Source of the DNA: BJGN01 sp041159865
GTDB taxonomy: Bacteria; Bacteroidota; Bacteroidia; Chitinophagales; Saprospiraceae
Assembly: GCA_041159865.1 (NCBI GenBank)
Contig: JBEAXK010000133.1
Coordinates: 1 to 40,007 of the forward strand
Length of the DNA stretch: 40,007 bases
Direction of reading: 5' to 3'
Under the pieces are notes generated by a model, which saw only the letters and a program-made list of their open reading frames with translations, searched no databases and was not told the origin of the DNA. Shown here piece by piece: positions 33,774 through 40,007 of the stretch (position 1 is the stretch's first letter; each line of letters opens with the position of its first letter). The position numbers and the translations under genes were made by a program.

Positions 33774-35102
33774 TTACGAAAGAGCTATAAAAGTTAAACA
33801 GCCTGCGATAAATCCCAGGAAGGCCAGCCAGCTTATTTTTTTGAAGTACCAGATAAAGTCTATTTTTTCCATTCCCATAGCAGCAACTCCAGCTGCAGAA
33901 CCTATTATAAGCATACTCCCGCCAGTACCAGCAGAATAGGCAATAAAATGCCATAGTTCATTATCAAGGGGGAATTTATCCATTGGGTACATACCCATAG
34001 TCGCTGCAACTAAGGGAACGTTATCAATAACTGCAGAAAGGATACCAATAAAAATAATAACTAAATTTTGATTGGGGACTAATTCTTGTAGTTTTTGCGC
34101 CAGATTCATCAAGAATCCAACTTTCTCGCCTGTAGAAGATTGTACTACTACCGATTCTAAAGCACCAACTGCCAAAAGGATACCTAAAAAGAATATGATA
34201 CTACTAATTTCAATTCTGGATAGGGCTTTATGAACAGAATAAAGGTGTCTGTGCTCCTGATTAAATTCTTCTTCAGGATGAATATATTCTGATATTAACC
34301 AGACGATGCCCAATGAAATCATGATACCCATATAAGGTGGCAGGTGAGTTACAGATTTAAATATGGGAACAAAAATTAAACCAGCTAAGCCAGCAATGAG
34401 CATTGTCTTACTGCTTAAAAGCTTTGTTGTATCTATTTCATTATTTTGTCCAGGTAAATTTTCTATTTTACCTTTAAAAATAGGAAGTAAAGACGCTATA
34501 AATACAGGTAAAAGCAGGGAAATGATGGAGGGTAAAAATAAAGATTGTATTAACCCTACCGAGGAAACCTTTTTACCTATCCATAACATAGTTGTTGTAA
34601 CATCACCAATCGGAGACCAGGCACCACCTGCATTGGCCGCAATAATGATTAGACTGACATAATATAACCTTTCTTCTCTATTTGGAATTAACTTACGTAA
34701 TAATGAAACCATCACAATGGTAGTGGTTAAATTATCTAATACGGACGATAGGAAAAAAGCTATTATACTGGTAATCCATAGCAAAGAAACTTTATTTTTC
34801 GTTTTTACTAAGGAAGTTATTGGGGAGAAACCTTTATGCAAATCCACTAATTCAACTATCGTCATTGCACCCAAAAGGAAGAATAATATTTCAGCAGTTT
34901 TTCCTAAAATATGCAATAAACTTTCTTCCAATGGTGTAACCTGATGATTTGCATCAAGAACTTCCAGATGTCCTACTGATATTAAAGCCCAAGTCATAGC
35001 ACCCATTAATAAAGCGGGAACTGATTTATCTAATTTAAGAGGCTGTTCTAAAATAATAATGACATAACCAATAAAAAAACATAGAACTACACTAGTCAAC
35101 AT
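33774..35102 (-). CDS. nhaD: NhaD-type Na+/H+ antiporter
   Basis: This 442-residue inner-membrane transporter has about eleven to thirteen hydrophobic spans and belongs to the ion transporter superfamily. Characteristic segments are SSVLDNLTTTIVMVSLLRKL, IAANAGGAWSPIGDVTTTML and, near the C terminus, AVIDNVPLVAATMGMY with SAGTGGSMLIIGSAAGVAAM. Acidic and Asn residues in the DNLTT and DNVPL motifs lie in the two inverted halves that form the ion path. It would exchange cytoplasmic Na+ for external H+, drawing on the proton gradient that respiration or the rhodopsin provides. It is divergent from dusB. Confidence 0.93.
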   Translation of the reverse strand: MLTSVVLCFFIGYVIIILEQPLKLDKSVPALLMGAMTWALISVGHLEVLDANHQVTPLEESLLHILGKTAEILFFLLGAMTIVELVDLHKGFSPITSLVKTKNKVSLLWITSIIAFFLSSVLDNLTTTIVMVSLLRKLIPNREERLYYVSLIIIAANAGGAWSPIGDVTTTMLWIGKKVSSVGLIQSLFLPSIISLLLPVFIASLLPIFKGKIENLPGQNNEIDTTKLLSSKTMLIAGLAGLIFVPIFKSVTHLPPYMGIMISLGIVWLISEYIHPEEEFNQEHRHLYSVHKALSRIEISSIIFFLGILLAVGALESVVVQSSTGEKVGFLMNLAQKLQELVPNQNLVIIFIGILSAVIDNVPLVAATMGMYPMDKFPLDNELWHFIAYSAGTGGSMLIIGSAAGVAAMGMEKIDFIWYFKKISWLAFLGFIAGCLTFIALS

Positions 35103-35200
35103 AAATAAATAAGTTTAAAGGTTTGTTAAAATATCAGGTGTTAGATTGTAAAAATAAAGTTTTAATTTTCATTTTATACCATTTTTAAAGTTATTTCAAA

Positions 35201-35208
35201 TAATTTTG
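35201..35208 (+). promoter_or_regulatory. Candidate -7 box for dusB-cca
   Basis: TAATTTTG fits TAnnTTTG and would start transcription near 35215, about 30 bases before the dusB ATG. No clear TTTG -33 element is present at the usual distance. Confidence 0.35.
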
Positions 35209-35244
35209 TGGATAATTAACATTTAAGTTGATTGAAAATGTCAA

Positions 35245-36246
35245 ATGGTAAAAATTGGTAATATTAATATTGGGGAATTTCCATTGATTCTAGCTCCTAT
35301 GGAGGACGTGAGTGATCCGCCTTTCAGAGCCTTATGTAAAGCACAAGGAGCTGATCTGATGTTTACAGAGTTTATCAGTGTGGAAGGGCTTATCAGAGAT
35401 GCCGATAAAAGTGTTCAAAAACTTGATATTTACGATGAAGAAAGACCTATAGGAATTCAAATTTTTGGTGCAGAATTTGATTCTATGCGAAGAGCAGCTG
35501 AAATTGTGGAGGAGGCAAAACCTGAAATTTTAGATATTAACTATGGTTGTCCTGTTCAAAAAGTGGTTTGTAAAATGGCCGGTGCTGGTATATTACAGGA
35601 TATCCCTAAAATGATTAAACTGACAGAAGCAGTCATTAAAAACACTAATCTGCCGGTTACTGTTAAAACAAGGTTAGGATGGGATCAAGATACTATTTTT
35701 ATTGAAGAGGTAGTCGAGCGTCTTCAGGACATTGGTGTAAAAGCAGTTAGTATTCATGCCAGAACCAGAAAACAAATGTATAAAGGAGAAGCAGATTGGA
35801 GCTACATTGCTAAGGTGAAGCAAAACCCAAGAATCCACATTCCTATATTTGGAAATGGAGACGTTGATTCACCTCAAAAGGCACTTGCTTATAAAGAAAA
35901 ATATGGTGTCGATGGAATAATGATAGGCCGTGCAAGTATAGGTTATCCCTGGATTTTTAGAGAGATAAAGCAATTTCTTTTAGATGGCACTATATGTGAT
36001 CCACCTTCCTTAACAGAAAGAATAAATGCCGTTTCGGAACATCTGACCAGGGCTATTGACTGGAAAGGAGATAAACTAGGCATCCTTGAAACCCGCAGAC
36101 ATTACAGTAATTATTTTCGGGGCTTTCCCAATATTAAAGAATTTAGAAAGTCTTTAGTAACCTTGGACGATAAAAACCATATTTTTGAGGTGTTACATGA
36201 AATGTCTGTTTGTTATGCAGGCATGGAGCCTGTTTTATCTGAATGA
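35245..36246 (+). CDS. dusB: tRNA-dihydrouridine synthase DusB
   Basis: This FMN enzyme reduces specific uridines in tRNA to dihydrouridine. The TIM-barrel opening LILAPMEDVSDPPFRALC (about residues 14-31) and NYGCPVQKVVCKMAGAG, with catalytic Cys102, mark the Dus family; VKTRLGWD, VSIHARTRKQMYKGEADW and DGIMIGRASIGYPWIFREI complete the FMN and phosphate sites. The 333-residue length and motif details suit DusB. The tRNA nucleotidyltransferase gene follows after 15 bases, forming a tRNA-maturation pair. Confidence 0.94.
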   Translation: MVKIGNINIGEFPLILAPMEDVSDPPFRALCKAQGADLMFTEFISVEGLIRDADKSVQKLDIYDEERPIGIQIFGAEFDSMRRAAEIVEEAKPEILDINYGCPVQKVVCKMAGAGILQDIPKMIKLTEAVIKNTNLPVTVKTRLGWDQDTIFIEEVVERLQDIGVKAVSIHARTRKQMYKGEADWSYIAKVKQNPRIHIPIFGNGDVDSPQKALAYKEKYGVDGIMIGRASIGYPWIFREIKQFLLDGTICDPPSLTERINAVSEHLTRAIDWKGDKLGILETRRHYSNYFRGFPNIKEFRKSLVTLDDKNHIFEVLHEMSVCYAGMEPVLSE

Positions 36247-36261
36247 TTCCAAAATTAAATT

Positions 36262-37680
36262 GTGTCGAAAATATTTGATTTTACTGTAAAGGAAAATGAT
36301 TTTTTGTTTAGATTAATTGGAAAAGTCTCCGTTGATTTGAACGCTCCAGCTTATGTGGTGGGAGGTTTTGTAAGGAATTATTTTCTAAATAAAATTTCAA
36401 AAGATATTGATATTGTATGCGTTGGAAACGGTATCCAACTGGCTGAAAAAGTAGCATCCTTGCTTCATCCTATTCCTAAAGTGGTTACTTATAGTCGGTA
36501 TGGAACTGCCATGTTTAGATTTAATGATATAGAGTTTGAGTTTGTGGGAGCAAGAAAGGAATCATACAGTGCCGATTCTCGGAATCCTGCTGTTGAAGAG
36601 GGAACCCTTGAAGATGATCAAAAAAGAAGGGATTTTACCATGAATGCCCTCGCTTTTTCTTTGAATCCTTCTGAATTTGGCTTGTTTCTTGATTCATTTA
36701 ATGGACTGGAAGATCTAAACAATGGTGTAATCAAAACGCCCCTAGATCCTGGAATTACCTTCTCTGATGATCCCTTACGTATGATGCGTGCAGTAAGGTT
36801 TGCTGCGCAACTTGGATTTGTTCTTGACGGGAATACAAAACAAGCTTTAAAGAATTATAAAGAAAGAATCTCTATCATTTCTCAGGAAAGAATTGCAGCA
36901 GAATTGAATAAGATTATCCTTTCGCCAAAACCTTCCATTGGTTTTTTACTCCTTTTTGAAACTGGATTACTTCATCTGATATTTCCCGAAATGGTGCTAC
37001 TTCACGGTGTAGAAACCAAGAATGGAAAAGGACACAAAGATAATTTTTATCATACCCTTCAAGTGTTAGATAATTTATCCCTGGTTACAGATAATCTTTG
37101 GCTGCGTTGGGCGGCTATTTTACATGACATTGCAAAACCTCAAACTAAAAGATGGCAGCCAGAAATTGGGTGGTCTTTTCATGGGCATGAGGTTTTAGGG
37201 GCAACCATGGTTTTCTCCATTTTTAAAAGATTCAAACTGCCTATGGATCACAAAATGAAGTATGTTCAGCAATTGGTAAGACTTCATTTAAGACCCATTT
37301 CTTTAACAAAGGAAAATATTACTGACTCAGCTATAAGAAGGCTAATTGTTGATGCCGGTGATGATTTAGACGATCTAATGCTTTTATGCAAGGCAGATAT
37401 CACCTCAAAAAATCAATCTAAAGTTCAGAAATATTTAGAGAATTATGATTTGGTGATGGAAAGAATACAAGTGGTCGAATCTAAAGATAATCTAAGAAAC
37501 TGGCAACCACCCATTACGGGTGAAATTATCATGTCCACCTTCTCAATTGGCCCCTCTAAAGAAGTGGGTTTATTAAAATCAGCAGTCAGAGAGGCAATTT
37601 TGGACGGGCTTATTCCTAATGAATATGATGCGGCTTTTAATTTTATGTATTTGAAAGCTAAAGAATTAGGGATATCTTAA
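36262..37680 (+). CDS. CCA-adding-type tRNA nucleotidyltransferase with HD domain
   Basis: The class II nucleotidyltransferase head (AYVVGGFVRNYFL, then KDIDIV with catalytic Asp48 and Asp50) is followed by RRDFTMNALAF, DDPLRMMRAVRFAAQLGF and ERIAAELNKIILS, which are the nucleotide-selection and tRNA-binding helices. An HD phosphohydrolase domain (HKDNFYHTLQVLD near 258-270, ILHDIAKP near 287-292) follows. The 472-residue enzyme should repair or complete the 3' CCA of tRNA; related enzymes are poly(A) polymerases, so strict CCA activity is likely but unproven. The start is GTG at 36262, giving MSKIFDF. It is 15 bases behind dusB and converges with the next gene, 1 base between stops. Confidence 0.92.
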   Translation: MSKIFDFTVKENDFLFRLIGKVSVDLNAPAYVVGGFVRNYFLNKISKDIDIVCVGNGIQLAEKVASLLHPIPKVVTYSRYGTAMFRFNDIEFEFVGARKESYSADSRNPAVEEGTLEDDQKRRDFTMNALAFSLNPSEFGLFLDSFNGLEDLNNGVIKTPLDPGITFSDDPLRMMRAVRFAAQLGFVLDGNTKQALKNYKERISIISQERIAAELNKIILSPKPSIGFLLLFETGLLHLIFPEMVLLHGVETKNGKGHKDNFYHTLQVLDNLSLVTDNLWLRWAAILHDIAKPQTKRWQPEIGWSFHGHEVLGATMVFSIFKRFKLPMDHKMKYVQQLVRLHLRPISLTKENITDSAIRRLIVDAGDDLDDLMLLCKADITSKNQSKVQKYLENYDLVMERIQVVESKDNLRNWQPPITGEIIMSTFSIGPSKEVGLLKSAVREAILDGLIPNEYDAAFNFMYLKAKELGIS

Positions 37681-37681
37681 G

Positions 37682-38434
37682 TTATTGGTTTATTAGATAA
37701 AATGGATCTTTACCCAGTCCGCAATCGTTGAAAGTCTTTCCAGATTTGATATTTGTTATTTTTATTTTCATGAGTCCAATTTTTCGAATAGTAGCAACTT
37801 TTGCGCCACCAGGGAGTGTTCGCCAATTTTCCCATGTGCTTTTCAATCCTCCAATTGGAAGAATTTTCACCCACATTTTATATGATTTCGGTAAATTTGT
37901 TTTAGTATCCAATTCCCATAAATAGACATCTCCTGGTGTTACGCCTCCGTCTTGATAAATAATTTTTAAGGCCTTTTCACCAGTAGCCAGATTGACTAAT
38001 TCCCTTTTAACCCCTTTATCGGATATTTTTGAAGGTGCAATAAACCAGAAACTATCATTACAAAAATTTTCCCAGGCTGATTTTATAAATTTCTTTGCAG
38101 TATTTCCGCTAACAGCCTGATTTTCCTGCCATGCTTTTCCTTCCTTAGTACTTAAATTCATTATCACACGTTTACCTCCCCATTCAATCTGAAGATATTG
38201 CCTGTATTTATCCCAGACATAAATTTTTTCACCTGGAAAAGTCCAGGTAACCCAGCGAATGTTATTCCATGCTGATTTATTTATGGCCTCTTCCATTTTT
38301 AGAGCTAAAAGGTCAGCCTCCTTTCCCGAGGTACCTGAAGGTACAGGCTCATTTAAAGAATAAGCAATAACTCCCATCACAAGAATTAAAGTAATCATCG
38401 AGAATAAAAGAATGCGTAATAATTTCTTTGCCAT
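37682..38434 (-). CDS. Hypothetical membrane-anchored or exported protein
   Basis: I do not recognise the family. The 250-residue protein begins with a membrane span or uncleaved signal (about residues 5-26, LLRILLFSMITLILVMGVIA). The extracytoplasmic part is rich in Trp (IRWVTWTFPGEKIYVWDKYR, YLWELDTKTNLPKSYKMWVK) with alternating beta strands, reminiscent of LolA-like lipid-carrier folds, although I cannot establish this. It starts 4 bases after the stop of the DUF5916 gene, so it is probably co-transcribed with it. Confidence 0.75.
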   Translation of the reverse strand: MAKKLLRILLFSMITLILVMGVIAYSLNEPVPSGTSGKEADLLALKMEEAINKSAWNNIRWVTWTFPGEKIYVWDKYRQYLQIEWGGKRVIMNLSTKEGKAWQENQAVSGNTAKKFIKSAWENFCNDSFWFIAPSKISDKGVKRELVNLATGEKALKIIYQDGGVTPGDVYLWELDTKTNLPKSYKMWVKILPIGGLKSTWENWRTLPGGAKVATIRKIGLMKIKITNIKSGKTFNDCGLGKDPFYLINQ

Positions 38435-38438
38435 ATCA

Positions 38439-40007
38439 TTATAAATTCCACCAATAGTTAAATTTCAGAACAAGCTGTCTTTGTTTTATTTGAAAAGACT
38501 GAGCAAAATAATTGTCCGTATAAACTATGTAAATATCAGAAGCAGGACTGTACCGCCATTGAAGCCTAAAATTACTGTTAATATTATCAATTTGTTTATT
38601 ATATTGAAAAAAATAAGTGATAAACAATTTATTCGTAAGGGTTAAATCTAATCTAGGTCCTGCTAACCATAAATTATAATGGTTATTCCGTAATTTTTCA
38701 GGAAGCCTTTCATCTTCAAAAAAGGACAGATAATTATAAGTAGTGCGCAATGAAATTGAAAAATAAGGCTGTATTCGATATCCAAATTCACCTTCTAATC
38801 TAATTCTTTTTCCATCGGCATAATATCCTCCCTGGCGGGTAGCTATTCGATAAGTAATTAGACTTTGTGGTTTAGAAATGAAATCGAATCCTCTTGAATT
38901 CCATCTATGAATAGTACCTTCCTTCAAAAAATGTCCTGCATAATTTGTAGGGTCAAAAGGAGCCAGTAAAGTTACCTTATTCGTTGCTGCCCAGACAAAT
39001 AAATCAGCGCGACTTAGAAAGTTAATTTTATAAATCGCTACATTTTCACTTTCAATTTGTTTTAAATTTTCATTAAAATAAGTGCTAAATTCAAGAGATG
39101 GACCATGAGATAAAACCCGACCAGATTTAGGAAAAAACAAATAACCAAAGGATGGAAGCAATCTTTTATACCCCGTTCTTGGGACAAATCCCGTTTCTGC
39201 ATTTACATGATTTCCAACATCTTCCCATTTTAAACCATAAGAAATATTTTTGTTTGTATATTGTATATCTGCAGCAAGTAATTGATCTTTCTGATCCTTA
39301 TTCGATGAAAGTGTATTTAGATAAAAGATTTTTCCTCTCCAAAAATTATTTGAACTTGCCAGATTATATTCTATTCCAATATTTCTGTTTGCTGCTTTTG
39401 ATAGATCACCAAATTGTTCTCTGTTAACCAAAATGGCACCGATATTGGAGCGTTGAAATAACTTTCTTTGAATAGCTAAAACGGCGAAATTGGTACCAAA
39501 TTGCTCCTTTTCATTTGCCTGCATCTGCATATTCATGGCACCTAATCGCCAATTTTTATTTAATTTTCCACTGATTCTGGCACCACCTAAAATATTATTC
39601 TGTAAACCTATTCTTCGGGAAAAAAATGGTCTCAGATTATTGTATCCAAAATTATTAAACAAATCCCCATTCTCAATAAAAAATTGTCTTCTCTCAGGAA
39701 AAAAAAGTTCAAATCGGTCAAGATTTGTCTGTTGGACATCAACTTCAACTTGAGAGAAGTCAGGTTTTAAAGTTAAGTCAAGATTCATTGAACTAGAAAC
39801 GGCAATTTTTGCATCAAGTCCAATATCTATCTTTCTTTTTTGGGAATTAGTAATTTCATTACTGGAAAAAGAACCGAGTGAGAAAGGAATGAGGGAAATA
39901 TTTGTACCAGGAGAGGGTGGGGGTTCTGCCCATTCTAGATATCCAGTATAAGCAAGTGAAGCCGTTGGAAATTGTCTGGGAACAGGAGCCCAAGCAGATT
40001 TTTCTGT
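38439..40007 (-). CDS. DUF5916 outer-membrane protein, 5' end beyond the window
   Basis: The frame is open from the right edge to the stop at 38439, so the gene is truncated by the window and the methionine at 39788 is internal. In-frame residues before it include YTGYLEWAEPPP and RKIDIGLDAKIAVSSS, and the next residues give MNLDLTLKPDFSQVEVDVQQ. LDRFELFFPERRQFFIENG and the following strands (FFSRRIGL) are hallmarks of DUF5916. The C-terminal ~450 residues alternate beta strands and close with LKFNYWWNL, typical of an outer-membrane barrel. Family members carry an N-terminal family-9 carbohydrate-binding-like domain, here outside the window. Substrate is unknown. Confidence 0.9.
   Translation of the reverse strand, partial: TEKSAWAPVPRQFPTASLAYTGYLEWAEPPPSPGTNISLIPFSLGSFSSNEITNSQKRKIDIGLDAKIAVSSSMNLDLTLKPDFSQVEVDVQQTNLDRFELFFPERRQFFIENGDLFNNFGYNNLRPFFSRRIGLQNNILGGARISGKLNKNWRLGAMNMQMQANEKEQFGTNFAVLAIQRKLFQRSNIGAILVNREQFGDLSKAANRNIGIEYNLASSNNFWRGKIFYLNTLSSNKDQKDQLLAADIQYTNKNISYGLKWEDVGNHVNAETGFVPRTGYKRLLPSFGYLFFPKSGRVLSHGPSLEFSTYFNENLKQIESENVAIYKINFLSRADLFVWAATNKVTLLAPFDPTNYAGHFLKEGTIHRWNSRGFDFISKPQSLITYRIATRQGGYYADGKRIRLEGEFGYRIQPYFSISLRTTYNYLSFFEDERLPEKLRNNHYNLWLAGPRLDLTLTNKLFITYFFQYNKQIDNINSNFRLQWRYSPASDIYIVYTDNYFAQSFQIKQRQLVLKFNYWWNL

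Noticed and set aside
33655..33954. Minus-strand ORF spanning the nhaD end and the small lipoprotein
   Set aside because: It is out of frame with both genes, overlaps conserved coding sequence, and has no recognisable features.
39152..39753. Plus-strand ORFs inside the DUF5916 gene
   Set aside because: They are antisense shadows of a barrel-protein gene with no start signals or domains.
1..40007. Defence system, CRISPR array, prophage or mobile element
   Set aside because: No Cas, transposase, integrase, restriction or toxin-antitoxin genes and no regularly spaced repeats are visible in the window.

Overview
The window looks like a chromosomal piece of a Bacteroidota bacterium, probably aquatic and perhaps close to the Saprospiria, although no rRNA is present to fix the lineage. 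The evidence is AT-rich DNA, promoters of the TAnnTTTG type, type IX secretion C-terminal domains of both type A (end of the 9926-12346 gene) and type B (end of the 18598-20931 gene), LVIVD/choice-of-anchor-B proteins, a DUF5916 outer-membrane protein, many SPase II lipoproteins, and a proteorhodopsin with its retinal-forming oxygenase. I see no tRNA, rRNA, CRISPR array, insertion sequence or prophage. The layout reads as stable host chromosome with short gene clusters.

Layout. 1-5.2 kb: central carbon metabolism (gap-pgk, convergent with ppc). 5.4-12.4 kb: a secreted pullulanase, a lipoprotein, a secreted trypsin-like protease with a dockerin-like tail, and a large T9SS-exported LVIVD protein behind a hotdog thioesterase. 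12.9-16.3 kb: the most distinctive block. It holds a stand-alone nitric oxide synthase oxygenase, convergent across a perfect hairpin with an operon encoding an unknown ~148-aa protein, the Blh beta-carotene dioxygenase and a green-type proteorhodopsin. 16.4-20.9 kb: miaA, a PlsC-like acyltransferase and a type B T9SS adhesin. 21.0-25.8 kb: a ChaN-like protein with a cytochrome c lipoprotein, a DASH-type cryptochrome, and an LVIVD lipoprotein overlapping a beta-barrel gene. 25.8-31.9 kb: purK, dihydroorotase, a tiny DUF6435 gene and a large Asp-box/BNR propeller protein. 31.9-40 kb: a DUF4403 lipoprotein, nhaD with a small lipoprotein, dusB, a CCA-adding-type nucleotidyltransferase, an unknown membrane-anchored protein, and a DUF5916 gene that runs off the right edge.

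How it fits together. Pullulanase, glycolytic enzymes and PEP carboxylase suit a heterotroph that degrades alpha-glucans and replenishes oxaloacetate. Proteorhodopsin with Blh adds light-driven proton pumping. The rhodopsin has a glycine at the position that opens a carotenoid window in xanthorhodopsin-type pumps, so a light-harvesting carotenoid antenna is a testable prediction. NhaD could spend the proton gradient on sodium export, and cryptochrome-DASH is a second light-related flavoprotein. The nearby NOS is a rarer feature. Any functional link between NO and phototrophy is inference from proximity only.
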